NCBI GenBank assembly: GCA_028564675.1
Contig: JAOVVO010000067.1
Location: 62,001-126,000, forward strand
Length of the DNA stretch: 64,000 nucleotides
Source of the DNA: Onchocerca lupi
Taxonomy: Eukaryota; Nematoda; Chromadorea; Rhabditida; Onchocercidae
Reading direction: 5' to 3'
Positions 12,651 through 27,200 of this stretch are shown here, piece after piece; the first letter of the stretch is position 1; the number at the start of each line of letters is the position of its first letter. The translations under genes and the position numbers were made by a program. The notes beneath the pieces are model-generated. The model was not told the origin of the DNA and made no database searches. It saw only the letters and a program-made list of their open reading frames with translations.

Positions 12651-15600
12651 TTTAAATGATTTCAATTAAACAAGTTCATTTCTTAATTTGCAAATGTTTG
12701 ATAAAAGTAAATTTAAAAATACAGAACAGATGAGAATGCTGAAGAATGAAAAATATTGATTAGAAAGTAAAATAATTCGGATAAACTAGCAAATAATACT
12801 GAAAATGAAGAAAAATTATGACAGTTCGACAATCATGTAGCATTAATAACACAATCTGAAATAAAATATTTGCCGACCTTTCGACTTTTATTACTTCGTC
12901 GTAATTGCGATTAAAGTTGTCATCGTTATTGGTGTTAACTTATCTCACAAGGTATAAATATACATTTCGGAACGGGAATCTAAAAAGGATAGTTGGTAGA
13001 AACATTCACTGATTCTATCTCAATCCTACGGTACTTTTTAAATTCAGTGATGATTTTCTTCCATTAACTACCTGTAGTTTTGAACTCCTTTCATTTTCGA
13101 TTACTGTCGTTCCATCTTATTTTATTACAGTCAGAATTTGAGATTCTTGTATGACTAGTTAGAATGAGGAAATCTTCTCAAAAAACTAGTATTTAAATCG
13201 GAAACTCGCAAAGCAGTTGCAAAATTTCAACAGGAATTGTTTGGACAATGACTTTGAACTTCGTGAACTTCGCTCTTATATTAGTCATCATTTTTTATTA
13301 TCGAGAATATGAATTCGCTAAATTTCAGTTCCAAACATATTTTTCAACATGTTGGATTCAGTCTCAAGATTACGACATTCAAAATTCGAGGGAGATAAGT
13401 GTTTTACGAGCATTGAGTTAACAAAACAAAGCAAAGAAAGAAATGAACAGAATTCCAACGACTGATTTTACATATCACGAAGAATATCATAATAAATTTG
13501 TCGATGTGTGTTACGGATGCATTTAATTTTAAAATTTTTGGAAGTAAATTAGAAGTTTTGTGAATAAAAATTTTAAATTTTATGAAATTTCATTATCTTT
13601 GTTCAACACGCATCAAATATGTATTGATTCATTGAAGATTATAATGTCATCGAAGTTTTACTTCCTTTTCCGCCTTACTGTTCCCTAAATATAGATTACT
13701 AATTGGCGTTGTCAATGATCACAATTTAATAAACTCAACTCAAACTTTTAAAACACTGGTAATTAGATATAATGTGATATGATATGATATAGAATTCACA
13801 TGGTACATAGTTTTGGAGTATCTCTGTCGATACTCACTTCAACAAAGAAGTTTTCGCAATCATTCAATTCAATCTTCATTTCAGACTCACTAAAAATGAA
13901 GGCAAATGCGAGGACAAGACATGGTCAATATAAGGTCAAGCAGCAATTTACTTGAATTACTCTTTTAGTTCAGTTGCATGCATTTTTTTTTAAACTTAAC
14001 TGCAAACACCTTGCATGCTATCACTTGCTGGATCATCACCTCAGAACCAGTATCACTTGATTTTTGTACCTATGACTACATGCACTTGATAAGAGTTGTT
14101 TTAAATGAAATATTATATATTAAAAGACAAAACGGAAAAGTTGCATTTCTTCAAACTCTTCATCAAAGCAAGAAATTTTGAAGTAAAAACGGTCAATTTG
14201 AGTGACACTTTGACGTTTCATTGTTTATTCACGAATTTCGAGACAATAAATACAAATATTGCGTCTTAATGCATCCTTCCGAATCCATACGAGTAAGCAT
14301 AAAAAGATTTTCAATAACTATATTATTCAAATAATAGGAATTGGATAAAATTCGAAAGGAAACTATGGAAAAATTCATTTTAGAATCTTTATCTATTTGA
14401 AATTTTGTAGACTATAAATGGAATTTTTGAACAACTTTACAAATTTCAAAATATCCAAAAAAAAAGATTATAATTAATCTATTCGAAAATTATAGTTGCA
14501 GAATATCCTTTTAATGTAAATAATGATTTTGATTTAGTGGCAGAAGTACACTAAACTTGCAACACTTATGTGTCAATTTTAACAGACAAAGGTCAAAAAT
14601 TAAAATGAACCGATCATACTATCTATTTTCGTTTCTTATGTTCTGTTCTTTTAAATTCATTCTTCCGACAAGTAATTTCAGAGAAAAAATGTTTGGAATT
14701 CATATCATTTCAGTCTTTTGAATGTTTCTTCTATTCATTATTCATGGTATACGTATACAGTATTAAACTCTAAAATAACCTTTGCACTATCCCAGTTTGT
14801 ATCATTCAGTTGAGAACAGTAAATACCATGACACTTTACTACGTTTCACTGACGTTTTAGCAATTTTTTTATTTTAAACGCTAATTTTTTAATTTTGTTA
14901 GTTATAAGTTTTTTAAATTTTTTATTTTCTCTATTTTTTATTCTTTGTTGAAGAAAAAAATATCATAAAAAGAAAAAAGAAAAAGATTTTCTTGCATTCA
15001 CTTAAATAATTTAACAGATGAGTTTTTTCTCGAAGACTTTACTTCAGGAATAAAAGTTATGATCATAAATTGGGTAAAAGTGATTTGAAGAAAATTCTGC
15101 TTTAAAAGACCTTAAATCAAGCTTTTATTTTCATTGCATTCCTATTTCAAATAAAAACATTCTCGAATTTTTGAAAAGGAAGTGATAAATTAATTAACCT
15201 ATCAAGCCATCAGTTTTTGTTTTTAGTCAGCCTGTCAAGCTATTTTTACTTTTCATCGAATTAATTCATTAAATTTTGACTGATTTAGTTTTCATAGTTA
15301 TTATTATGAAAAACTTTTTTATAATTACATTTAAATTTTAGTTGTGATTTATCAATCATTCAATGCTAATGTCGGGTGCCTTGATCAGTATATAGAATTA
15401 AATAATTTTGTGTGTACAGAAATGATTTCTCACTTCATGTCATTAATATTTTTGAAAAAAAAAAAACTATTTTTTAAAAGGCGAAAAATTTCTAAACGAA
15501 AATTTTGGGAAATTTTAGGATAGATTTGCAAACATCGATAATGAAAACTTTATTTATTTTTGAATTTGATTTCCAAAACCGAAAATTTTGATAATATTTT

Positions 15601-18600
15601 TGAGTATTTGCCTGGAACATATGTCTTGTAAACAAATTTATTCAAAACTGAAAGAATGATGTCAGCAATTGGATTTATGCTTTTGTTAATTCATAATTAA
15701 AAATTTTTTCTCTTAGGTTTAAACTAATTTTTGTTTACAAAATATTTGTCAAATATAGTTGATGCTATGAAATGTCATTTTGCTTCAATACCATTTTAAT
15801 AGCTTCTTTCTGAAATGCCAAATTTTCAACTTTTATTTTATATGAATAATAACTTCATTGATAAGTTTTTAAATTTCAAATTAGAAGTTTTAGCATCTAA
15901 CAACTAACGTAAATAACAAACACAAATAGTATGTATGCAATTTTTTTACCGGAATTATTTCAATTAACTTAGAATATATGACAAATTAGAATAACATTTA
16001 CAAAATTCAAATATATGCAACTTAAAATTCATAATGTGAAATCATTATGGGCAAAATAATATCTTCGTTATTTGCTTGCTTTAACTATTTTAAACTTAAA
16101 TGAAGTAAGATGGTAAACAATTACTGTAAATAAATTATGGAAAATAAGTATGGATTTTCTGCTTCCGCAAGATTGGTCAGGCCTATTGTCAAATTCCGGA
16201 ATATAAAATTAAGTAGCAAAATAGCTTAATTTCGATTTTGTACATCAAAATTAATAATTCAACGTCAAATTCCGCATGATTTAAGATCAAAAGTCATGCG
16301 ATCTATAAAAAAAAAAGCGTAATAGCGAATTATGTAGAATTCTATGGGATCATTATTATCTCAAAATTAAATTAACTGATTGAAAATTATCACCTAAAAA
16401 TCTCTTCGCTACAAATGATTGATCAAATATTCATTACAAAAGTTTGATATTCTTTGATCAAGATGGTGGCAGAAGAAGTGGCATGAGATCATCAATCATT
16501 TGTTACGATTTCATGAACCAATCAATTTCTTTGTCAATCGCCGATTACGCTGCGCTAATATCAAACTTTATTAATGAATACTTTCTCTCTTAAATAAATC
16601 GAAAATCATTTGATCAATTCAAACTTTTTATCTGAAATTCTTTTGCTTCATTTTATGAGCTCTTATTCGACAAATTTTGGAATGATAAACAGTGACTGTT
16701 TATCAATGAGATATGTCAAAAATTTTGCTGAACTTCATAATTATTTTGTGAAAAGATACAAAATTTTTTTGAATTAAGCACTTCACTTAATGCGGAAGTA
16801 GTGAAATCTTGTCCTGGGATCGGTCACTGACAAGATCTAAATCGACGTTAAGATCAGTTATTGAAATTTTAAACTTTTCACTCTCATTTAGTATGCTTAT
16901 AAAATAAAAATTCTCTGTAAAGTACAAAAGAAAAACTTAGAAAAAAATGAAAAATTCAGATTCATCCAATCCTTTTTATTGTTCATTCTATTTTAGTGTT
17001 TGCAATTAAGATTTTAATTGCAGCATGGAAATTGGCAATGATTAAAGAAGAACTAAAAAGCACAATTTCTAATATATCGCATATTTCTCTTCGTTTTCAA
17101 AATTCTAAATTTTATGTGATATGAATTTATGACTTTCCATCAATTCATTCTTGCCATAAACACTTTTATTACTTCTCATTTATCAGCTCATTAATGCAAT
17201 GCATTAATGAGTTGGATGTAATCGATTGCAGTCTATCGATTCAAGAAAAACTTAAATGTCAATAATAAGTTTGTCTACTTTGTGTATTTAAATTTTTTCT
17301 CGGATTTTTGAAATACACTTTCCGTTCTCTTTTCGAAGGGCAAAATTAGGAAACTATCGAATTTCTCACATTTATCATTTTCAATTGAGGATAAAAATAA
17401 AATATCAGAAGAATATGTCAAATTTGAACAGTGATTAAAGTAAAACGCCCTACAAAGCAATCATTTATCATAAGCAGTTTGAAACTTTTAGATAAACAAC
17501 TTCTAGATGTAAACAATCTCGTAATTAAAATGTCTGGATTTTAGGGAAATTTGATACTAATTAGCTTTCAAAATACTCATGCGATGCATTATCCATAAAT
17601 ATTTCCTTCAACGGTGGACTTTCCATCATTTTTCAAAAGAAAGGAAATTGCTTTCGAATCGATGTTATCTAAAAAAATCTTGGATTTTTTGATTAGCGTC
17701 TGATCATATCATACAGTAATTTATTTTTCAACTTGTTAGATGATTCACCTTAAATCACATAAAAACATCGATTCATGACTCATTAGTTGAATTGAAATGT
17801 GAATTCTCATTCAACTCAAACTTTATCGTGTTCTGTTTATGTAAATAAAAGTATGAAATAAACTATTACTGGAGATCAGGTAATGTAATGATGAAAGGTA
17901 CTTATCAAAATTAATGATTGCAATTTTCAAATGATAAGAATGAACCATAAAGTTTCGAAATGAGGAAGAAATTTGTAAAATATGAAAGAGAAGAATCAGA
18001 AGATTATTTGACAAATTATTTGTTGAAAATCAACTTATATCTTTCCAATTTGCTCTTTTACTACTAATTTAACGGCAGAAACTAAAGATAATGTTGCCAA
18101 TTGTAACTTGTAACATAGATGAAATAAAGAATTTAAAATATCATTGAGTAAGAAAAAAAACAAAACGAAATAATCACAATCACTTCATGCCTCCAGTCTT
18201 ATGTAATCTATATGTCACTTCAAATCAGCATCATTAACTCCATTGATTAAAATTATATCATTTTGATACAATTTACTTCATCATCTGCTTGTTTATCAAC
18301 TCTAACTACTCCTTCTACCAATGCTACTGTTAACAGATGATAACATTATTGATAAATTAGATTTCAAGTGATATTGCCACACAGACTGTTGATGCTTCCT
18401 AATGAATTATTTCTCTTTGATGAGGACGAGAGATAAACGATGATGACTAAATATTTGTGATCATCTACTTTTGTTTCGCCAGACTTTTTCCTTTTATCTT
18501 TTTCGATACTCGACTTTATCACCCTCGCCATTTCAGCTTGATATTCGTTATATTAGACTGAATTAACTTGAAATGATTGTATCTATTTCTACTTGCTTTA

Positions 18601-19900
18601 TTAAAATCATTCTGATATAAGTGTGTTATCATTTGTGTTGTTCAGATACAATCAAGAAATCTTATGCCATACTTCCCTTTTCATTATTTGTCTTTTAAAA
18701 ATAAAACTGAAAAAGTTATTTTATTGTCGCAAAAATTTCATTATTTTCTTTCTATAAAAATACCAGTTTTAAAATGCGTACTTTCTTTAAAATTGGAAAT
18801 AAATAAAAACAAACATTCGACCCAGTCCTAAATTTGTACTAAAAATCAACAATTACTGAGAAGAAATTGACGACGATCAGTGGAAAGTATGATAGCAACT
18901 GTGTTCACGGAGCAAAGCTATTTATTTAGGATACTCTAGGAATGTGGACTGATTAATTGATGGGTAAAAAAAATTTTCTTTGATCGAATTACTGATTACG
19001 AACAACTGCTTAATTAATTTACTTGTAAATGATGAATTGGCAGAAGAATTTTCAAGCTCATTTAGTTGACTTCAAATATAACGAAAAGTATTTTATCATT
19101 TTCACCAGTTTGCTCATTTTCGCAATTATATTCCACGAATCGAGATCTTGGCTAATTTTAATAGAATCCAGGTAAAATGATACTTTGAATTGTCAACCAT
19201 TTATTTCTGAATGTACTCATCCATTTTGTTCGCATGAAATTTTTGCATACTTTTTCCCTTAATTAATTCAACCTGCATATGAACACATAAGATAAGATTA
19301 CTCTTATCAATCATCATTCAATCATTTATTATAGTAATGCAGTGATTTATTTGATTTATCAGATTAACGTATTGGAAAAAAGTTCCTTAAATGCTATTTA
19401 TCCGTAAATTTTGCAATAATTTTAAAGATAAATGAACGGCTAGCATAAATCGATCTATGTGGGTACTTGAATATATGTTGACATTTAGAATTGTCACTTT
19501 ACCTGTCTTGGAGGATGGCTATTCCTAGATCAAATTTCAACTTCACTACTTGAACTTTGATTTTTTTTTTTTTTTTCAAAAATAATTTCCGAAACTTCAA
19601 GATTTCTCGATTTTTCTTCCTTCATTCTCTCTAAGTTGTCCGAACCGAAACGACATTTTGAGGAGATTTCAACTCTTCAGCAGTTCGAAAAATATTATAA
19701 TAGTGTACTACATAGGTCAGTGGATCATTGACCCTTCCGATGAATTAAAAATGAATCAGAAGCTATATTGGAATCTTTTTTTTGTGACTCATCAATGAAA
19801 TATACTGTCGTGATTTTGCGCAGCATTCGTGTCATCCGCGGATAACTCTAATTTGTCTGCCAACAGAATACAATCATCATGGAACAAAACACCAAACTAA
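12651..19900. other. Long intergenic stretch without a supported gene
   Basis: This is about 7 kb of AT-rich sequence. Short open frames occur (for example 13978-14181 plus and 17275-17460 minus), but none has family resemblance, consistent codon use or well placed splice sites. Part of it may hold distal control elements or unrecognised non-coding exons of ctn-1. The palindrome at 17187-17211 is listed separately. Confidence 0.5.
17187..17211. repeat. 25-bp perfect palindrome
   Basis: Two 12-bp arms (CTCATTAATGCA and its exact reverse complement) flank a single A. It sits alone in non-coding sequence. It could be a dimeric transcription-factor site (a doubled ATTAAT homeodomain-like core) or a chance hairpin. 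Confidence 0.8.
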
Positions 19901-19929
19901 GCGATTTCTTGGCAGAAATAAAAATTACC

Positions 19930-20015
19930 TGAAAAGCAGAAAGCAAGTCCCGTACTGACCACGTGAGTCCGCATTTAATGAGACTGCAAGTCCACGTGAC
20001 CCGCACTGACCACTG
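19930..20015 (+). promoter_or_regulatory. Twin CACGTG cluster upstream of ctn-1
   Basis: Two E-boxes, 19960-19965 and 19993-19998, lie 33 bp apart in a GC-richer patch. The wider segment is also repeated: AAGTCC, ACTGACCAC and CACGTGA followed by a CCGCA motif each occur twice. The site is about 1.2 kb before the ctn-1 start codon and in the right place for a promoter. No direct sign of a transcription start was found. Confidence 0.4.
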
Positions 20016-21205
20016 AATGACCAAAAGAGTTCCAAAAGACTTCTACGTCTTCAAACGTTTCTGATTTATGGACGGAAGGATATGTTCCACCTGAGAAACG
20101 GACGTAAGAAGAGAGAGCTGAAAAGAAAAAGAGGAAGCGAAGAGGGTGAAGATGATAAGCATAGCTTCCTTTTCTTTATTCTCACTCAACAAATGATATT
20201 GGACAATTGTTGACATTTGCGACGTGACCCTTTCAGAGACAACCATCATTGCCATCTTGCGACCTTGTCCCACCCCATCACTTATCAGTTTATCCCATTG
20301 TTTGTTTATTTTGTTGTTTTTTAAATATGTGTGGAGGGAAAATTCTTGTCTCTTTATGTCTCAGGACACGTTTTGGATGACATAAAATGCTAATGAGTTG
20401 CGTAATGAATAATTCTTCTGTTGCGTGAAAGAGATTCGGAGAAGAAGCATTTGTTAGATATTACACATTCTCTTCGTGCTAGTTCAATCCGTCACTGTCA
20501 TTTTGTTAGTTCATCATCATTCCGATGAGAAGAATGAATTTCACTTATGTGTTATCTGTTTCACTTACGTATACTTCTTTCTGATTCTTGTCTTCTGGCT
20601 TCCATCTCTCCTTCTCATAAAGCAAACGATAATTTTCGATCGAATACATAAAATGTAGGATTTAAAAAGTAAAAAGCAGACAAATTCATTTCAAAGATCT
20701 GGATGAGTCAGTGAGCCAAGCTGAATATATTAGCTGAATGAATTATGTCAATTTGCTTATTGTTTAATTATGGCATTGAACAGGTGAATGAATTAGATTA
20801 ATATAGATTATTAATCAAGCTATAGTCGACTTCTAACTTTGTTATATTTGTGAACAGTAGTAATCAATTTTGAATCTTTTTATCCAAAATTAGAAATTGT
20901 GTAGCTTGAATAGAATTTCGTAACTCTTTTTAAAGTGGTGCTTCGTATTTTATTCATTTATTGTTTTGAATTTGCAACCGTGTAATTCTTCATATAACTT
21001 ATCAATCGTTGTTTAAAAAGATCCTGACATTTATTTATTATTTTTAATAGCATTTTTAAATGTTCTTTAAATCCGTTATGTATGGTTTTTTTCTCATGTT
21101 ATGCATATATAAAGTTGTTTTTTAAATAAACCTTAACTAGGTGACGTATGTAATGTTCGAAGTGACCGCTCGAAACTAATGCATTCGTGACGAAGATCAG
21201 GAGCT
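20016..21205. other. 5' flank of ctn-1
   Basis: No coding exon is recognised. The region probably holds the ctn-1 5' UTR and promoter. A CAG at 21198-21200 lies five bases before the start codon and could be a trans- or cis-splice acceptor, although its pyrimidine tract is weak. Confidence 0.4.
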
Positions 21206-24200
21206 ATGGGCAGTACGTTAGTGAATGGTGCAGTAAATCCATCATATACGTTTGATCCACAAAACCTTGAGATCAAAACAAAATCGGTAGAGCAGACTCT
21301 AGTCCCGCTTGTTACTCAGGTAGAAGTTCATTTATTTGTATCATTATTCATTTAATTGACGGAACAACTGCTATCATTATCAACTGATTCATAAGATTTT
21401 GAAGGATTTTCCTGCAGATTTCAATTTGCAATATTTTATCGTTGCGATAATAGATATAATTTTGTATTGCCTAAAATTTAAAAAGAAGTTGTTGCCGATT
21501 TAATAGTAATTAAAAGATATTTGGACCTTTATTTTTACAGCTGTTGAAGAATCCTTTTTGTAAATGAAACTAGCACAACATTTTGATAACTAAACCATTT
21601 TATGCATCGTTCACAAAAATTTTGATGATTTGAAGATTCTTCATGCATATTTATATTTTAGTCTCGTTCATTTTCTGTAGACAAATAACCTCAGAAAAGT
21701 TGGATTCATAAAGACAGGTTGTTGTAATAATGTTAGCGACATCTTTAGCATACATTTTATTGTGTTTGTTGTTTAGGTGGTTCTTTTGTTTTTCTTTTTT
21801 AAGCTGTCATATAAATCATTTTATTCAGATAACGACGCTTGTGAATTTCAAGGAGAGTTATTTATCAAGTGGTAAAAAACGATCCGAGAAAGCTCTTCGC
21901 TCAGCTTTAAAAGTAGGCAATTTCTTTTCGTTTCATAGTATGGTGCCAAAATAAACTCTTGTTGATGATATATTAGAAATGGGATTATTTTAATATAAAT
22001 TTTGTATTGAAATTTTGTATTCAAGTATTAAGTAGGTCTTATCCCTATTATAACCTTTTCAAGTTGTTTATATTTTCTACTTCAATAAAACACTTTCTAC
22101 AATTTTTCTTATTTTAGAAGTTGGTTTCGTATATTTTTAGATAGGATCAGCAGTGGAAGCAGCTATCGAACGTTTTGTAGTGGTTGGTGAAACGATTGCC
22201 GATGAAAATCCAGACATACAACCTGAAATGTATGATGCATGTCACGAAGCTCGACTTGCAGGTAGTACCATAAGGAATTTTTTGTCTATTTAATGTTAAA
22301 TATATATTTTGATTTTTTAGAGGAAGTAATTTTAAACAGCTTGTTGGAAAAAGATCCTTCTAATTTTATTATCACAGATTTAACTTATCCTTCTTTATTT
22401 AGTCTTCTATTTTGTAGCATTTAAAGATACTGCATAACAGTGTTATCTTTTGCTTTATTTCAGGATCATTCTGTAATGAGTGGAACAATTTTAATATTTA
22501 TTGAAATATAGCTACACGATGAATTTGTGCTTAGTTTTGCAGGAGCTTCAATAGCAAATTTGAATGGTTGTTTAACGGATGATGCTGCTATTGATAAATC
22601 TATCCTTGTACGAGCTGCGCGACAACTTCTATTTTCTGTAACAAGAGTTCTTTTGTTGGCAGATCGTGTACTTGTCAAGCACATTCTTAGATCTGAAGAT
22701 AAGGTGCTTAAGGTTTAATCTTGTTTTCAAGAAAATTCCGAGACTTTTTAGCTTTAAGAGCAGAAAATTGAAACATAAAAGTTTCAATTCCGTTTTTTGA
22801 TTTTCATTTATTTCAGATAGCATTTTCGTTGGTAAAATTAGAAAATACAACAAATTTCACGGATTTTGTAAAAATTTTCACCGAATTCGGTAGTGATATG
22901 GTGGATTTGGCTCATCGCTCAGGCGATCGACAGAATGATTTAAAAAATGAAAAACGTCGTGGACAAATGGCTGTAGCACGTACAATGCTGGAACGATTGA
23001 CGATGCTGCTGTTAACTTCAAATAAAACACTTCTGAGGCATCCAGATAGTGATAGCGCACGGCAGTGTCGAAATGGAGTTTTTCAGCAGGTTCATTTATT
23101 GAAATATCTTTTTTGGTCGATTTTCTTGTGTGAAAAATAAGTGCTAAATACCATTGTTATCGTGGAAACTTTAAGGAATATTTTTAGATGATATCGATGT
23201 GACATGAATACATGTATTAAGCATTTTCAGATGCGTTTAGCCCTACAGTTGATCGCACTTTGCGTTTCCGATGGTGTAATGCACTTTGATGCAACACATT
23301 TTACATCATTATCCAGTGATGAAGTTTTAGATATTGGAATGCAGCTTACTGCTAATGCAGCTATTAGGCGATTAATGGTATTTTCTCTTTTTAAGCTATA
23401 ACGATAAACTATATTTTTTTTAGAATCAATGATTTTTTTTATCTAAATGTTAATATTTTTATTCATAAGCTCTCAACTTTAGTCATAATTTTTGAAGATA
23501 ATAAAAGTCTTCAGTTCTTCTATTATCCAGGAAATGTTGGAGATGGTACGGATGACATGTAACGTTGGAACTGGCACAAGGGAACGGCTGATAAGCGCCT
23601 TAGATTCACTATGTGAAATGACTCAGGATTTTACCGACTCAGCTTATACTCCGCATCATCATCGTGAACAGATTTTGGATTTCTTAGAAGAATGTCGATT
23701 TGAAATGACAAATCTTATACAGCCTGATGTAAGTCATTTTACGTAAAATGATGATTAATGTTTAAGAACTGTGTTCTGAAATTATTATTGGCAGTTATTT
23801 GTCATATTTAATCCACGAAATCCGAGTCAAACATTCCATAATTAAGCGAAGACAATTGGGTATTATCACAAGTACAGTTGAACATATTTCTCCAAGCTTT
23901 AAATAAAATGAGAAAGTATTGCTGTAGTTTCGGAGTATTTTAACCAACAATTAAGTTATAGGAAATGATTTCATATGGACAGAGAGAATTATATTAAACA
24001 CGTTGATATGGTCATGTGCTATTTAATTATTCAATATATAGTCTTTCTTAGTCATTCATATTAATATATGGCCATTTCCCAAGTTCATTTATTGTTTTTA
24101 AATGCTTTAATTATTACTTTAATGTGATGAAATTACGAATAATTCAGATTGCTAATGAGCCTTTAAGAAATGAAAGTATTGAAGTGAGTGTGGAAAGACT

Positions 24201-27200
24201 TAGTCGAAGATTAAAGGATCTCAGGAAACAGTTGCAAATTGTAGCTATGGAACAAGTAAGTGTTTTATTTTAAATTTCATTAATTTCATTATCACACATA
24301 ATTATCTTTTGATTCTTTACCTCTCTTCTTGTTTTGCAGATCTCGGAAGTATTGCGTGCTAATGAAGATCAAGTAATTTTGTCATCCATCAAAGCATGTT
24401 CCGTTTCGGGTGATATTGATGGTGTTGAAAAATTTCTTGAACAATTTCGCGAACATTCAGAACATATACAGGAAGTAACTTTTACTTTTGTCTCAAAATT
24501 TTATTTCGTATCTGGTTGAAGAATGCTCATATAGTTACGAAATTTGCTTATCGTAGACATGCTAAATGTGTATGCTCAGGTATACGTATTGTCTTAGACT
24601 GTCTTAATTTTTTGTTTATTGGATAAACTGAAATTTTTACTGTAAATTTATACTGTTTGAAGAACTGGTTTTTTTTTTTTTACACTGAATTTTTATTTAG
24701 GTTTGTCGACTGTTACATCATATATCGTTAACGGATGGTTTACACGTTGCCACAGGACATGCGGAACGGAACTTGCGATCTCTTGCTCCACTGGTGCTTT
24801 TTAATTCATTTTCAAAATACTATTTTAAAAATAGCATTGCTTTACATTTCGCTTAAAATGCCTTTTCTCTCAAATCCAAAATATCTCAAGAAAAAAAAAT
24901 TTTTGAATGTGATCATTTGAATAATTGTGGTTGAAGACATTATTGGCTGGTCGCACGTTATGCATACATCCATCTTCACGTATAGCGCGAGAGAACGTTG
25001 AAGTTTTTTGTGACACATGGGCACAGTGTGTCAATGATTTATCAAGATTGGCAAAAGAAACTGATGCAGCTGCAAGCGGCCGTTTAGCGGCGGAAAAACA
25101 AGCCTATATGTCGCTGCCTAGGCCAGGGGTAAGTCAATCAACTATAGAAAACAATCGAAGTGACTGTGTACCATCTCCTATGTCTACCATTTCATCACCG
25201 ACCTCTGATCGTTCGTTTAATCTTTCCTTCCAAAAATGTCTCACATGCTCTCATTCACATCCGAAAGATCAGTTTCATTCTGATAGTTTGGAATTGATCA
25301 GACATTTGAAGGATGGTGTAGAACCTATGGAGCAATTCTGTCGATTCATTGAAGACACTTGGTCGTCAAATACAAACAAGCCTTTTACAGCGGATATAAA
25401 TTTGCAGTGCATACTGGATGATTTGCATGATGAAATGAATAAGATGTATATTCAAAATCCATCTCCACCACCTCTTCCTAAACACCGAACAAATTTCTGT
25501 TGAATAGATTTTTGAACTACTAATAAGACTACAAAGCAAAAGTTTCTTTTAATTTAAAAAATCGTGACTCTTTCGAAGTCGAAAATTGAACTTTGTAGAG
25601 TTTATGGTTTTCAGTTTGTAGTATTTGATGGTCTTATGACTAACTTTTGGTTCTGCATGAAATTCTAGACTGCTTTTTGTGCATTATCGTAAAAACTGTG
25701 TGTGTACCACGATTTTACCAATCATACCAATATTTATTATGTTTATTGTGTTAAATTTGCATCATGTTCTTGCTGTGGTCGTCACCATACCCTTTCAATT
25801 TGTTTTTTAATTTTGCTTTTATTTCAGATTCATTTTATTTTGTTTATTATTTTAAAACCTCTTTTAATCTAAGTATTTAAAACCAAACCAAATATTTTAA
25901 TAGCAATGAGAAATCTGCGAATTCCGGGTCGTGGAATTTAAATTTTGCAAGTTTTTTATTTCTATCTCAGCGTATTTTTGTTTTCACTTGTTTACTTTTC
26001 ACATGTTTTAGATTCAAATTACTTGGGCAATATGAAATAGTTCGTCATAGAAATTCCTTTTTTTTTTCAGATGTTCAATTCTGATATTTTTTTTGTCTTC
26101 TGTGTAAGGGTTTGTCGAGTGCTTATTTATTTTTGCTATCAGCCGACTCTCAGAATGGAACAAGCCAAGTGAGAGAAATATCTATTTATGCACGTATTTA
26201 ATAGCTCATAGTTACTTAATTATTATTTAGTAGATTGCTGTTGTCTAGGCTTTTATGAACGCTACAGATGTTTTATGTTATTACCAAGTTATCTAGATAC
26301 TTGGTGATGATTAGTATTATGAAATGATTTGCATGGAGTTTTATAATTATTTAGTGATATGACTGTTATCTATGTGAAACTCAAGTCATTGTTTGAATTT
26401 TCTTTTTATTTTCAAAAATTTTAAGAAAGTTATTATAGTAATATATCGATTTTCGATATATCAGCATATCGATTTTCAATAATTGCCATTGATTTGCATG
26501 CCGAAACATAGTTATTAATGCTTGGTCCCCTATGGGAAGAAAAAAGTCGAATCCGGAAACAGAATTCGACAGTTGTGGTCTTGCTGCATCTGAAGCTTTT
26601 GAAATGTCTGATCCGAAACTTCGCAGTCCAGAAAGGATAACATTTAATCTACACTCTTGACTGTTGGCTTTTTATGTCCTTTAAATCTTTTTATTTGTGT
26701 TGTTTGCTGTGTTTAAATCACCACATGTTATGATTTATGGGTGCATGTGAAAATGGTTAATACATATATAATCAAAAATACCGGAATAAAAAGTTTTATG
26801 ATCGGAAGTTGTGATTTGAGTTGAAAATCTAACGATTAATAGAAATTCACTTGAACGAAATTAAATAAAAACCTCGAGAATAAGATAAATGACAGCGTTT
26901 CTGTGGAATCTCTACTGGTTGTGCGGAATGCGTCCCATGCATTCATAGTAATTAGCATTCTCAATTTAACCGTTCAGACCATTGTTGAATTTGTAATTGA
27001 CTCGATTAATCTGCTCCTTAATGTCAGTAATGAGACTAGTCGTTAATGTAACGTCATTTTGTGATGGCTGATAAGATATCAAGAACTATTTCCGTTTTGA
27101 TTGGATAAACTGTAATTAATATTAGCTAAACTTTTACTATAAATAATGTGAGACACCAATGCTCCCAATAATCAACAGCACGAATTGGATTGCAAATTAT

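Noticed and set aside
13896..14181. An ATG block (MKANARTRHGQYK) after a TTTCAG that could join in frame to a 71-codon open stretch ending at 14181.
   Set aside because: The intron between them would be only 34 nt, too short for a normal nematode intron, and the product resembles nothing.
18400..18440. GATGAGGACGAGA..GATGATGA as a box C/D snoRNA.
   Set aside because: No matching D box or terminal stem could be seen.
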